Below are positions 1-10,345 of a stretch of DNA of 64,000 bases, in pieces. A program made the position numbers and the translations under genes. Below the pieces are notes generated by a model. It was not told the origin of the DNA and did no database searches. It saw only the letters and a list, made by a program, of their open reading frames with translations. The stretch covers positions 89,697,659-89,761,658 of the forward strand of contig NC_089822.1 in NCBI RefSeq assembly GCF_035046505.1. Direction: 5' to 3'. Each line of letters opens with the position of its first letter. The stretch's first letter is position 1. This DNA comes from Tiliqua scincoides. Taxonomy: Eukaryota > Chordata > Lepidosauria > Squamata > Scincidae.

Positions 1-248
1 CATGTATGGAAGTAAATGACCCAGTGTAGGTATCATACCTGGCTATAAATCAATAATATCAAAAACTCTGGAACACCCTGAAATGGTGAAGCCATTGCTG
101 GCAATGACAATCACATGTGTGAATGCTTGAATACATAATATCAGAGCAATCTGACTGTAGGTTAGCTTAACCCCCACCTCCAAGAAAATAAATTCAAAGG
201 GGGGACTTCATCACATTACCTGTTTAAGGATGCAGCATCCCAGTAAAC

Positions 249-576
249 CAGGGATCTCCAAACTACAGCCCGGGGACCACCTGCGGCCTGCCACATGATT
301 TTATTCAGCCCTCAGCAACTTGGAATTGGTCAGTTAACACATGCAGTATCATCTGCAACACTCCTTTCCATGTGGTCAGTCGTGTCAGCCAAACTAACCC
401 TCATTTTGTAGCATTTCTCTTTTGTTTTGAATCATATCATGCTGATAACAAAAAAGATTCAAGTAAAACTATTCATTTGTTTACATTTAATTCATAAAAC
501 AGATTTTTGGGGGCCCCCACAAAAATCTGTAAAGCATACTATGTAGCCCTCATTCTGAAAATGTTGGAGACCCCTG
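249..576. mobile_element. Non-autonomous hAT-type DNA transposon
   Basis: The ends read CAGGGATCTCCAAAC and, inverted, CAGGGGTCTCCAACAT, which are hAT-type terminal inverted repeats. The flanking 8-mers cagtaaac (241-248) and cagaaaac (577-584) match at 7 of 8 bases, as expected of an 8-bp hAT target duplication. The 328-bp interior has no coding capacity. Confidence 0.8.
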
Positions 577-584
577 CAGAAAAC

Positions 585-1190
585 CAATGAGGGGGTAAGG
601 ATTTGAACCTGGATTTGAAGAGAGTTCACATTCCCAGGTAAGGACAAATGTGTGGCACCAGGGTTGTGGTTTTCTTTTGTTTCCAACCCACATTCGTAGG
701 GCCAAGAAGGAGAGGATAAGGTCGGAGCGAATTAGCAGAACCAGCACACTCATTCTTGGTTTCTGCATTTACTAGAAAAAAAAAAAACTGAGCAAACAAC
801 TCCAGAAGTCCCATCTGGAAAGCGCAAAGTGAGATCTCGATTTCCATCTGTAGCATTTCACAGAAATAAAGAGGAGACATACGTGAAGCCACATGCAAAA
901 AAGGAGGTGGAGATATCCTCCCTTCCATACCACCATTCACAAATACGTACCTTCAAACTCAGTGGCACAAATACACACACAACCCTGGGATCGGTGCCCT
1001 TTAGGAGCCCCACTCCCAGACCGCCACTCACAAGCAGTCAGCTTCAAATTCAGTGGCACACACACACCCCTGGGACTGGTGCCCATTGGGTGCCCTCCCC
1101 CTTCCTCCTGGTCTCATTGGGTCAGCCTTTGCAGAGAAGACTGCACCTCACTCTCTCCTGAGGTCTCTGCCCCACACTTTCCAATCACCT
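585..1190. other. Non-coding stretch with a roughly 105-bp tandem duplication
   Basis: No gene is recognised. From about 950 to 1130 a unit starting with ttcaaa(c/t)tcagtggcaca, followed by a CA-rich run and a block like ccctggga(t/c)(c/t)ggtgccc, occurs twice (about 951 and 1046). Open frames across it lack family resemblance and are probably chance frames in GC-rich DNA. Confidence 0.5.
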
Positions 1191-1460
1191 TGGGCTTTGT
1201 GGTTTGCCAAGACCAGACTGGCTCGCTCCCCAGCTTCCCGCAGAGACGAGCCTACAAGCACCTGAAGGCGACTGCACCGAGGACTGCAAGCGAAGCCCAA
1301 GAGCTCTTGCGGAGGCAGCGGCCGCGACAAGCTCCTGCCTCCCTTTCCTTCTCGCCCGCTTCACTTTTAGTCTCCTCTTATGTAACTCCGTTACGGGAGG
1401 GGCGGAGCAGTAAAACTAACCAAAGGGCGGATCAGTACCTAAGGGGGCGGGATGATGTGT
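1190..1460. promoter_or_regulatory. CpG-rich patch, possible promoter or CpG island
   Basis: Roughly 17 CpG dinucleotides fall within about 260 bp, with GC-box-like runs (ggaggggcgg near 1394, gggggcggga near 1443) and a gcggccgcg motif near 1319. The rest of the window is CpG-poor. No exon could be assigned to it, so it may instead be a GC-rich repeat. Confidence 0.3.
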
Positions 1461-1672
1461 GCCCCCCCCCAGTGCCTGCTGTAAGGAGTTGCCAGTCCAT
1501 GTGCATGCTTGGTAGACCTGGGCTCCACTGGGGATCTCAAGACGGAGGCCAGGTCTACTCGTGGCTCTGAGCAGCCAATTCTGTCCCAGCACCACTGAGG
1601 AGGACAGGGACGTGTGGGGAGTGTGCAAGCTCCTGCCCCCCCTTTCTTCTAGCCCATTTCGCTTCCAGAAAA

Positions 1673-1793
1673 GCCACCGCCGTGTGAGGTGTGCAAGCAC
1701 TCACAATCCATGCGCTCTTGCGCATGGGTTGCACATAGGTTGCTGTGCCTGGGTTGTGTGCGCTTGCACACCTCATACGGTGGCGGCACTTTT
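1673..1793. repeat. Large imperfect inverted repeat (hairpin)
   Basis: The left arm gccaccgccgtgtgaggtgt and following bases (about 1673-1715) pair with the right arm ending gcttgcacacctcatacggt plus ggcggc (about 1750-1793), with few mismatches over 40 or more bases. A shorter inverted pair (ggtagacctgg / ccaggtctac) lies at about 1510-1557. This looks like a fold-back or MITE-like element; no target duplication was identified. Confidence 0.6.
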
Positions 1794-2049
1794 CGAAGGG
1801 CTCCGGTGGGGAGGCTCTGCCTCACCTGCCTTCCCTCCCACCTCACGTTCCTGGGAGAGGATTTTTGGCTCTCTCAACATGTATAGCCGAAATATTTTAT
1901 CTATTCCAGTTGCTGCTCCCACAGCACTCACCAGGTTTTGGTTCTTAATGTAAAGCTATGTGGTGAGTTGAGAAATTGCTGGCTGGATTGGATGCTCAAG
2001 GAAGCACTTCCCACCTAAGCTTTCGTGGATGACAACCCAGTTCATCAGA

Positions 2050-2380
2050 CAAACATGAGACCCACTGGATCAGGCCAAAGGCCCTTCTAGTCCAGTTTTC
2101 TGATCTCACTGTGGCCCACCAGATGCCTCAGTGAGCACACAAGACCTGTGGAGACCTGCATCCTGGTGTCACTCTTTTGCACCTGGCATTCAGACAGCCT
2201 ACTTCTAAAGCAAGAAGGCTGCACATCGTGGCCTGTAACCTGTGATGAACTTTTCTTCTACAAATCTGTCCAGTTGCCTTTTAAAGGCATCCAGGCCAGG
2301 CACCATCACCACATCCTGTGGCAAGGAGTTCCACAGACTAATTACATGATGAGATGCAAGAAGTTAAACCTCCAGCAGGC
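2050..2380 (-). mobile_element. 3'-end fragment of a CR1/L2-type LINE
   Basis: Read on the minus strand, it contains the tail of a repeat seen several times in this window (motifs like ggactagatgggccttt and ctgatccag). Upstream of that is a segment whose plus-oriented relative at 7843-8010 translates to [10 protein letters not shown], typical of the C-terminus of CR1/L2/L3 reverse-transcriptase ORFs. Strongly 5'-truncated. Confidence 0.65.
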
Positions 2381-3599
2381 TGATGGGTGCAAACCTCTGT
2401 TATGATAAATTATTCAGTAGAAGTCAGGACTAAATGAAAAACACAGCAGCAAAGTCAATTGCAAGAAGAAATGAAACAAGGTCGATCTTTTAACAAGTAT
2501 AAAGCATACAAAAGAAGCACAGTAAGGACTGTGATCCCAGGATAGAAAAGCTAAAGCTGAAATCTGGTACATATTTGCCTGAAGTAAACCCACTGAACAC
2601 AATGGGAATTGCTTCTGAGTAGGCATGCCTAGGGCTGTGCTAATAATTACCTTTTTAGAGCAATTTTTTTAAAAAAACTCTCCTTGATATGGTGTTGTTA
2701 AAAATTCTGGGGCTTTTGGGAGGGGGGTCATCTTATCTCTGTTCAAAGATTGCCAGATGTTTAAGGTCTACAGCAATAGTCCTGGTACAGAAGCCCATTT
2801 GCCACAGTGTGAATGTTTTAAGCTACTTGCCAATAGAATAGAAAGAAGGAAAATTTAACTACATCTTAAAGTTAAACACACCTCGGGAAAGCAGGATTTG
2901 TACATTTTCCTACTTGACAGACTAGTACAGAAAACAAATTTACCTTTGCAGTTACAAAACCAGCTTGGAAATTACAACATATCATCCGTATCTAACTGGT
3001 CTTTGGTTGATGTGACGTGGGAGTTCAGATTTCATCACTGCATTTTAAGTGATGCATTTTTATCACTCCATTTTAAGATGTACTTGTACAACCAGAACCC
3101 AGCATACACATACCTCCATATTGCACTTCCCAAACACGTGTATTACTCAAGCACATGCACCAGCTGGCTGGGATTGGCCACAGCTCCCCATTGGCACGTA
3201 TACACAGGGCAAACAAGTATTTAGCACAGCAGACTATGTGGCACGTTCCCCAGTTTAATCTGAAAATTGCCCACCAAAATCAAGCATTCACTCTGAATTT
3301 CAAAAAATGACAGCTTTGCAATGGAAAATGCAACACAAAAGCCTATATTTGCAACATTTTTCCTTGAAATATCAAGAGACCTCATTATTATTTTTCCCCA
3401 ATCCCAAACGTATTTATATTTACTCTAACAAGATGTAAAAAATCAAAGGCAGTTGTAGCCATAATCGAAGGTATCATAAATGCCTCCCTAAGCTCCTTAG
3501 AGGGTGAGATATAAATGTAATACTGTACATGTATATTCACATAGACACATATTCATATATGATGCAGAACATTCTGAATCATGGAACACTTTCAGCATG
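2381..3599. other. Intergenic, nothing recognised
   Basis: AT-rich non-coding DNA with short, unremarkable open frames. No RNA gene, transposon end or exon could be supported. Confidence 0.5.
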
Positions 3600-3607
3600 T
3601 TCTAAAG

Positions 3608-3943
3608 TAGTAGTCTTCAACTTTGTAAGTGCCACAGCCCCAATAAATAAAGTGTGAGACTGGGAACCCATCACCAATGCCAGGACCCAATCCACCAACC
3701 CTCTCCGTCCCATTTCCCCCTACCTCTTGTGTTTTCCCAACAATGGGCCTAAGGGGCTGCAAGGCAAGACAGTGAGAAGAGGCTGTGCAGGATTATATCA
3801 AGAATTTAATTTTGATGAGGCAGTACCATTGTTGGACTGGACCCAAGCTCTCTCTTGCACAGGCTTTGAAAGGTTGCAGTGACCCCTCAAATGAGGCTTT
3901 GTGACCCCCACTGGGGTCACAACCGATAGGCTGAGGAACATTG
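3608..3943. mobile_element. Non-autonomous hAT-type element
   Basis: It is flanked by a perfect 8-bp direct repeat ttctaaag (3600-3607 and 3944-3951). The interior carries the 'cacaGCCCC... tgaCCCC' type inner repeats common in small hATs. The terminal bases are decayed (tagtagtcttcaac against gaggaacattg). Confidence 0.75.
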
Positions 3944-3951
3944 TTCTAAAG

Positions 3952-5964
3952 CGAATAGTTGGTTTATTTGACCAGATCTTTGGAGTTTGACTATCATGCC
4001 ATGTGCATGCCCAGTGTCCTAAGGCTGTCCATTGCGGGGGGGGGGGGGGGGAAGGTCAGTAGTGGTTGCCAGGTTGGCTCTGAGGGAAGGTTGTCATTAC
4101 AAACCACAATAACATATAATGGACATCACCATGAGCTCATTTGGTGAAAGGTGGGATATATACTGTACTGGTTTCTTTAAATAGCTACACTATAGTCCTC
4201 CCTAGTAAGGTGGTAATAGTTTCTCTGGGCACCGCTTTAAGAGCCAACACAGCTGAATGCACCATCATATAAAAATGTTTAATTTTTATATGTGCAGGCA
4301 GCATTGTTGAATGGAACATGCCATTGTGTGAGCCCCCATCTGTGGTCTAAAACCCAGACTCAGGATGACGATCCCACTGAGAACTAAGCTTAAGTTGCAA
4401 AAAAAATCCAAAAAGAAACTTATACTAGGTCTTCCTACCAATATTTTTGCTATCCTCAATAATGCTAAGACATGGTGCACTTTAAGGATGAACTAACTTA
4501 CTGCAGTATGAGGTTTGCTGTTGAGATGATTTTTATGTGGTAGTGCTAGCATACAAAGGCTCAGTCTACAATGAAGTAATCTGCTTCTGAAGTGCTGCAA
4601 GTTTCTCATCTCTGCTACACAGTAAACAGCTATGCTTGAATCAGCCTCAATGGCATAGTTTTAGTTCCATGAGACACAATCCCATACAATCCTAATCACG
4701 CACATAATACTTCTCTGAAGCAAGTTATATTATGGTCAATGGGGCTTAATTTTGGCTAAGTATGTATTGTAGAGGATTAGAGCCTGAGGTTGCCATTCTA
4801 AAAACACTTACCTAACTTTAATGCCAATAAAGGTTCTCAAACTCACTTGCTCACTTACCTAACAGTAAGTCTCACTGAATGCTGAGCAAAGATTGCATCA
4901 GAAGTTGATTAGGTCGGACACAGACCCAAGATCCAGGTTTGTCAGAACGCCCACCTGCTCAGGCCAACCTTGAACCCCCAATATCAGTAACAGCATTCCA
5001 TGCAACATCAGGGGACCAATGCAGGACTTTTCTCAGGGTCCCCAACAACCTGCTGCTGCTGCTGCTGGTACTGGTTCTTGGTAGATATGCATAGGATCAC
5101 AGTATGTCTTCACCAGTTCGAGTACTTCTCGCTTGCAATATGTATCTCTAAGATAACCACTGTCATTGCCAGCTAACCAAAAATCAACAGGATCATGTTT
5201 CCAATGCTGAATATGAATAAAGAGTGTTCTGCGCAGAGCAACTGTACAATGAGGCATCCCCAAAGCATACTAGTTCCCACAAAATGACTGGTACAGACAG
5301 ACCCTTTGCAACATGGCCCTACACCATCACAAATGCTTTCCATGTTAAATAGATCTAATCAAGAGTTTCTCTCTCTAATCTCAAGCAAGTTGTCTTCTGA
5401 ACACATACAGCCACAGGTGATCTCCCAATGCTACACTGGACATATCTTCTGTTGAACAGTCTCACTAACTGAAAATAATTTTGTACCTCAAGACTTTTGT
5501 TGTTTTATTTTCTTTTGAAAGACTACCATTCTTCTCCTAGTAACCATTGTTCTGTACCAGAAAAAAGGCACTGCCTTCTTTTATTGATATTTTAATCAGA
5601 ATACTAGTTGTAGTGAACACACTAATGTAGCTAACAAAATCTACATTAAGATAATTTTGAATGTTCCTTGGTCAAGCAGTGTTTGAAACTAAGTTGTTGA
5701 AAATATAATGTGTATCCTTCCCTTTCCAAAAGGGAATGTTGGATAGGGTCTTCCCTTTCAGACCAATTGCCATCTATGAGAGAAACACAAATCCAATGTT
5801 TGAAAGGCTTGATACTCATGCCATTTTGATTAAACCAAATGCTGCCTTAAAACCACTTTCTATCCAACTGGGATATAACTGCAAGAGACTCCTTCAGATA
5901 ATATAGGCAGAGGTAGCAAAACTGGACAAGGAGAGAAAAATAAGGGGAAAAAGATCCAACAGCA
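3952..5964. other. Intergenic region downstream of MRPL50
   Basis: It holds a run of about 16 G at 4036-4051 and a short unrecognised open frame at 5033-5263. Otherwise no gene, RNA or repeat could be identified. Confidence 0.5.
5033..5263 (-). other. Unrecognised 76-codon open frame
   Basis: The frame includes VDFWLAGNDSGYLRDTYC and ends in an alanine run encoded by GCA repeats. Its composition looks more protein-like than other short frames nearby, but I do not recognise the family. An in-frame stop lies just upstream of the first ATG. It could be a remnant of a retrocopy or transposon gene, or chance. Confidence 0.2.
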
Positions 5965-5979
5965 TACATTCTCCAGTGC

Positions 5980-5985
5980 TTTATT
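5980..5985 (-). terminator. MRPL50: MRPL50 polyadenylation signal AATAAA
   Basis: On the minus strand the sequence attgAATAAAgcac-like context (ctattgaaataaagcac) lies about 240 nt after the MRPL50 stop codon. It is the first canonical hexamer downstream; cleavage is expected near 5965. Confidence 0.6.
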
Positions 5986-6225
5986 TCAATAGACACAATT
6001 GCCTTTCACCAATAACCTGCTAAATTGTAGGAAAAAAGATGAATTATTTCCTTCACTGAATCACAGAGTCACTATTACTACAGAGTGATTGTAAGGAGGT
6101 AGTAGCAGCGCTCTTAAAACCTGGAAAAGATAATATCCCGTCCGAGCCTCTGTCAGAGTTGCTACATAGTTCTCATTGGTGGTTTAAAGGTATCCCCCCT
6201 ACACATTCTCATTCTCCAAAGTGGC

Positions 6226-6616
6226 TCAGTACTGCCAGCTGATCTTCAGGTTTGATGGCAGCTCCTGTGTACTTAATTCATCAAACTTTGAAATGTCTTT
6301 CACGGGTGTGCTGTAGAAAACCAAGATGTCATTGACATTCTTCATTTGATGCAGCTGGGAATTAGGGACAACATGGCCCAGATCCACTGCAAGCTGTGTC
6401 AGCAGGCGATACTTCATCCTACCATCTTCTAGAGATACATCTTGCCAGTTCTTGGAAACTAAGGATCCAAAAACATCTCTGATGTGAGACTCTAAACGAC
6501 TTTGGAGATCCTCAGGGGGATGGTATTTTTTGCTTCTTGGCAGAGGGCAAACCAGAACTGGTTCCTGTTTCACTGGAGCAGCTGGTTCTACAGCCTCTAT
6601 CACTCCTTCTTGCGTC
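6226..6616 (-). CDS. MRPL50: MRPL50 exon 2 (coding part, includes stop)
   Basis: It starts after the minus-strand acceptor ...aacag at 6618-6617 and reads G|ACG CAA GAA GGA GTG, finishing in the conserved C-terminus [11 protein letters not shown] and a stop at 6226. The 3'UTR then runs to about 5965. Confidence 0.93.
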
Positions 6617-9007
6617 CTGTTGAAATCAATTAAAAGCTTTCACTACAATGTAAAATATTTATAGTCTATTCTGAAAACAATAAAAGACTTATAATATATC
6701 CTTACTTCCACTGGACCCGCACATCAGCCTTATAAGGCCACTGTGAAAGTTACTCTCTCAATTTAAAAACACCCAATTAACTATGTGATTTAGGCAGAAA
6801 TTTGAACTGAGCTTCCACATCTAACTCCAATAAGAGCCAGCTTCTTATACTAATGCAGGGTTGGTCAACCCGTGGTGCACCGACACTTTCTAAGTGGCAC
6901 GTGCAAAGTCCCCACATATTTTTTGAAAAACATTTAAATAAGAACAAGGAAAGCACCACAGCAGTTTACAGTTTCTTTGCTACTCCTTACACAACATGCT
7001 CCCAAGTTTTTAGCGCTGCAATAGGCACACTCAAGGTGCCATATGATTTGCTCTGGTTGGATAACAGGGAGAAAGGCAGGATAAAAACGATGGAAAAAGT
7101 CAGAAAACCAATAGGGTGGATGCTATTGAGCTGCATTGCACTATCTGGAGGGTCACTCACTCAAGAAGGTCAGATTGGTGGAGAGCTGAAACAGCGAGGG
7201 GCTGACAGCAGAAGGTGGGGGGGGGCTGAAAGGGCCAAACGGGGCAGCATAAAGAGATCAGCAAAGCTCAGGTAGCCCAGCCAGGCAGAAATACCATCTT
7301 CAGGAAAATCATCCACAAAGAGATCCTGGCTAAGATCATTTTTGAAATCTTAGCAAAAAGGTGGGCAGGTAGAGAGGGGCTGGGCTGTGCAGAAGGGCCA
7401 CGAACACACCTTATATGAACCTTGAAACAAGTCCTACTGGGCTGGAATAAAGGCCCATGCAGGCCCCTTTCTGGTCTCGTCAGCAGACAGCCTGGGAGCA
7501 GGGAAAGCCCTGCTGTCCTTGGAAAGCCCCAAATAGGTAACAGCACTCTCATGATTCCTGCTATGTACCTTCTGGCTCTGTTCCTTTCCTGCTCGGTACC
7601 TTCTGTACCAGATGCTACTCTGTTGAGGCATTTCCTCAGAATGCCAGACACAAGGGAGTAGCACCAGGATGCAAGTGTTGTTGTCTTGTGTGTTTCCTGA
7701 GGCATTTGGTGGGCCACTGTGAGGTACAGGAAGCTGGACTAGATGGGCCTTTGGTCTGATTCAACAGGGATCTTCCTATGTTCTTATTCCCACTTTTTTT
7801 TTTTTTTTTTGCTCAGAAGTTTAGCAAACACCTTCTCTAAAATTGAGTGTTGGGAGAGTTAGGAGAGACAAAAGAAAACATTTCTTTACCCAGCATATAA
7901 GTACTCTGTGGAACTCCTTACCACAGGAAGTGGTGATGGCATCTGGCTTAGATGCCTTTAAAAGGGAATTTGACACATTTCTGGAGAAAAAAGTCCATCA
8001 CAGGTTACAAGTCATGATGGGTATGTGCAAACTCCTGATTTTAGAGGCAGGCTACCTCAGAATGCCAGATGCGAGGGAGGGCACCAGGACACAGGTACCT
8101 TGTTGTCTTTTGTGCTCCCTGAGGCATCTGGTGGTCCACAGTAAGATACAGGAAGCTGGACTAGATGGACTTCTGGTCTGAACCAGCAGGGTTCTTATGT
8201 TCTTATATATCACAAACCAAGAAGTCCATCAACAAACAAACTGTGGAAACTGTGGCTGAAGGACACATCACAGGTCATATCTTACGCCAACCACTAACCC
8301 GACTCCCAAGGACAGCCATGAACTGGATTCCATAGAGGAGGAAGCAAAAACCAAGACATCCACAGATTACATGGAAAAAGACCTTCACTGAAGACCTAAT
8401 GGCCATGGGATGAACAGCCATGGGATGAAGCCAAGGCTGCTGCAATTGACTGGGTACGATGGAGAGTGCTTACCGCCCAACGTGCCGAACGGCATGGGAG
8501 GTCTAAGTCTTAAGGAAGTACCTTCTGAGGTATACTGCTCTTGAACTTGGAGGCTCTATTTAACTACTGTAAATGCTAAAGGTGGGAGTGGTGCGTTCAA
8601 GATTCTCTACCTAAAAAGCGGCACATGGTGTGCTGTGGATTGGCCACCCCTGTGCTAAGGAAGACCAGCATGCAAGGAAGGCTGGTAGCTCTCTTGCAGC
8701 ACACCCTGCCCAAGACCTCCATGTCCCTCCAACCACAGAGGCAAGAGGTGTGAAGATGCTCCCTGGCATGCACCTGGCTGAGCTAACATGAGTGAAGCCC
8801 TTGCACAAACCAGTGGAAGTGCCATTCAAAGTGCACCCTGCCATGCAGCCAGCACAACCCCCAGGGTGCCCCCTCCCCTCCCCTGAAACTCCTTCAGTTC
8901 CTACAGCACTGACCGTACCTCTTCCCTTCCCACAATGCCCTGCGCGCAGGCACCCCCAAACTCAGGTGCTGCCTCCAGACCCTCGGGAGCCCTCTGAGAG
9001 CGGCCAT
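6226..9007 (-). CDS. MRPL50: Mitochondrial ribosomal protein L50 (mL50), two coding exons
   Basis: Component of the large subunit of the mitochondrial ribosome; nuclear-encoded and imported into the matrix. The coding sequence joins 9007..8919 (89 nt) to 6616..6226 (391 nt), giving 159 residues against 158 in human. Exon 1 begins [19 protein letters not shown], an Arg-rich, acid-poor stretch suited to a mitochondrial presequence, and ends at an AG|GTACGG donor. Exon 2 opens after a ttgatttcaacag acceptor; the codon split AG|G gives Arg30. Residues from [10 protein letters not shown] onward, including [31 protein letters not shown] and FDELST, match human MRPL50 closely. The start is fixed by similarity and by the YY1-like AAGATGGC context. 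The 2.3-kb intron is mostly hAT and LINE sequence. A second copy of exon 1 lies at 10111-10199. The gene order with ALDOB and PGAP4 agrees with the mammalian locus. Confidence 0.93.
7620..7785 (+). mobile_element. CR1/L2-type LINE 3'-end fragment
   Basis: It contains the recurrent tail segment gaagctggactagatgggcc, followed by a ttatgttcttat-like terminus and then a T-rich run (about 7794-7810). The same tail recurs at 8140-8205, 28857-28960 and 49937-50081. Confidence 0.65.
7843..8205 (+). mobile_element. CR1/L2-type LINE 3' end with the last ORF codons
   Basis: The plus frame reads [18 protein letters not shown] and [12 protein letters not shown], the C-terminal signature of chicken-repeat-type LINE ORF2. 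It is followed by the same tail as the copy just upstream, ending ttatgttctta. The two tandem copies lie inside the MRPL50 intron. Confidence 0.7.
8919..9007 (-). CDS. MRPL50: MRPL50 exon 1 (coding part)
   Basis: ATG lies at 9007-9005, followed by 29 codons plus two bases, then the donor AG|GTACGG. It encodes the presequence. The frame joins exon 2 with no residue lost. A paralogous copy with about 11 percent nucleotide divergence sits 1.2 kb away in the same orientation. Confidence 0.9.
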
Positions 9008-9215
9008 CTTAGAACGTGCACGCAAGACTCCCCCTCTCTACGGGCAATGAGGCTACGCCAACGGGATTGGAGGAGAGCCAACGAAGCGCTGCATTCTGGG
9101 ATTAGAACGGCATTGCTGAGGTCTGTGGGATTTGTAGTTTGTACGGAGAAAGTGTGGGGAAGAGGCCAAGCTCTCTGATTGGTTAGACAGGCTTTAGTTG
9201 CCATAGCTACCGAGA
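9003..9215 (-). promoter_or_regulatory. MRPL50: MRPL50 promoter, ZNF143/NF-Y/YY1-type
   Basis: Within 210 bp upstream of the start codon there are: a YY1-like gccatctt covering the ATG (9003-9010); two gattgg boxes (9065-9070, 9177-9182), which are inverted CCAAT sites for NF-Y; a ZNF143-like site tgtgggatttgtagtt (9124-9139), inverted ACTACAAATCCCA; and a second, weaker tgcattctgggatt (9090-9103). There is no TATA box, as usual for housekeeping mitochondrial genes. An RFX X-box-like gttgccatagctac lies at 9197-9210. In mammals this promoter is shared with ZNF189; no zinc-finger exon was found here on the plus strand. Confidence 0.6.
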
Positions 9216-9459
9216 CGAGTTTTTTTCCCCCTCCAAAAGCCACCGGGAGGAATGGCATAGTTTTTTAAAAGTCTAGAGTCAAGCACAGTCGCCATAGTGA
9301 CAACTCTTCCCTGTTTACAATTGAACAGACATTCCATTCTACTTTCCAGTGCAAAGCATCTTGGAGAGATGCTGTAGGACAGAGTGATGCCACTGGGTAT
9401 CATGCAGAGTCAGTGTCAATGGCAGTTGTCATTCATTGTTTGCTTCCTCCAAGGAGCCT

Positions 9460-9545
9460 ATGGTGGCTTCCCTCCCTCCTTTAATCCAGACAACAACAAC
9501 CCTGTGAGGTAGGCCAGGCTGAGATATAGCGACTGCCTGACCTAA
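9460..9545. repeat. Fragment of a dispersed reptilian repeat
   Basis: The segment acaaccctgtgaggtaggcc followed by ggctgagatata resembles the repeat at 10205-10345 and many reptilian SINE or LINE tails. Too short to classify. Confidence 0.4.
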
Positions 9546-9629
9546 GAACAAACTTAGAGTCTCAGTCTAAGGCTCTAAACTCGACACTGGCAACGTCACG
9601 CTTTAACTGGAAGTTTATGACCTTTTTTT

Positions 9630-9778
9630 TAGCATTTCTTTTTCCACTTCTAGCACTAGAATGTTTGTCCTCTGTGTACCATTTTACGTGGTCCACCTAT
9701 TCAAAGTACTACTGGAAGTAACTGGCGATGACATCATTGCCAGTTACTTCTAGGTTGGGAGACCAGACACCATGGGCA
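9630..9778 (+). mobile_element. 5' part of a hAT-type element, split by a later insertion
   Basis: The sequence from agcatttcttt through aagtaactgg and gttgggaga parallels the beginning of the element at 29483-30507. The match stops at 9778 and resumes at 11829 (gatgcaacaaac...gtggacagga...ggagctctgc), so the 2-kb block between them was inserted into this older copy. Confidence 0.6.
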
Positions 9779-9881
9779 GTGGCATAGCTCAGTCATTTGA
9801 CACTTGGGACCCATAAATTTTTGTCACCCCCATACGACATAATTAATTAATTAAGCCATATGGGGTGACAGAAAGCAAAGA

Positions 9882-10204
9882 CAAGAGATGTGAAAATGCT
9901 CCCTGGCATGCACCTGGCTTGCACCAAGGCTGAGTTAAAATGAATGAAACCCTCACACAAACCAACGGGAGTGCAATTCAAAAGGCACCCTGCCAAGCAG
10001 CTACCACAACTCCCAGGGTCAACTAGCCCTCCATCCCCCCTCTACTCTTCTTATTCTCCTCCCTCTCCCCAGTGTTGGAACTCCTTTAGTTCCTACCACA
10101 ATGACCATACCTCTTCCCTTCCAACAACACCCTGCGTGCAGGGACCCCCAAACTCAGCAGCTGCCTCCAGATCCTTGGGAGCCCTCTGAGAGCAGCCATC
10201 TTGG
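9882..10204 (-). pseudogene. Duplicated MRPL50 exon 1 with adjoining intron
   Basis: The block aligns with 8740-9012, including about 180 bp of intron 1 (with small length differences) and the 89-bp coding exon (10111-10199). The copied exon starts with ATG at 10199, keeps 29 codons plus AG, and ends in an intact donor AG|GTATGG. It would encode [19 protein letters not shown] and so on, differing from the true exon at four residues (V10I, H14L, A24V, W26L) and about ten of 89 bases, none shifting the frame. The duplication stops a few bases before the ATG, so the promoter was not copied; upstream is a repeat. It could act as an alternative first exon if transcribed, because its orientation and phase suit MRPL50 exon 2; more likely it is a fragment. 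Confidence 0.75.
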
Positions 10205-10345
10205 AATTCATTTATTCATTCATTCATTCACATTTTTATGCCACCCTTCCTCTAAGGAGCTCAGGGTGGTGTACATGGTTCCTCCCCTTATTTTGTCCTC
10301 ACAACAATATGGCCCTGTGAGGTAGGTGAGATTGAGAGATAGTAA
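10205..10345. repeat. Dispersed reptilian repeat (SINE/LINE tail) with (ATTC)n
   Basis: It starts with a cattcattcattc run (about 10207-10230) followed by tatgccacccttcctctaag, ctcagggtggtgtacatgg and cctgtgaggtaggtgag, a common arrangement in reptile genomes. Class not assigned. Confidence 0.45.

Larger units (their letters stand above)
6856..8652. mobile_element. hAT-like composite element in MRPL50 intron 1
   Basis: The left end CAGGGTTGGTCAACCC and the right end, read inverted, CAGGGGTGGCCAATCC are alike, a typical hAT terminal repeat. The flanking 8-mers tactaatg and tgctaagg agree at 6 of 8 bases. The 1.8-kb interior includes two LINE 3'-end fragments, so part of the length is nested insertion. 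No transposase frame was recognised. Confidence 0.55.

Noticed and set aside
893-1570. A 225-codon open frame in the CpG-rich patch
   Set aside because: No family resemblance, Pro/Ser-rich low-complexity translation, and overlapping frames are open too; probably due to GC-rich composition.
5046-5066. CTG/CAG repeat as an expandable tract
   Set aside because: Only about six units; no expansion or gene context.
9779-10204. Simple tandem duplication of the MRPL50 promoter and exon
   Set aside because: The sequence between the copies is not repeated and the promoter part is missing from the copy, so a plain tandem event does not explain it.
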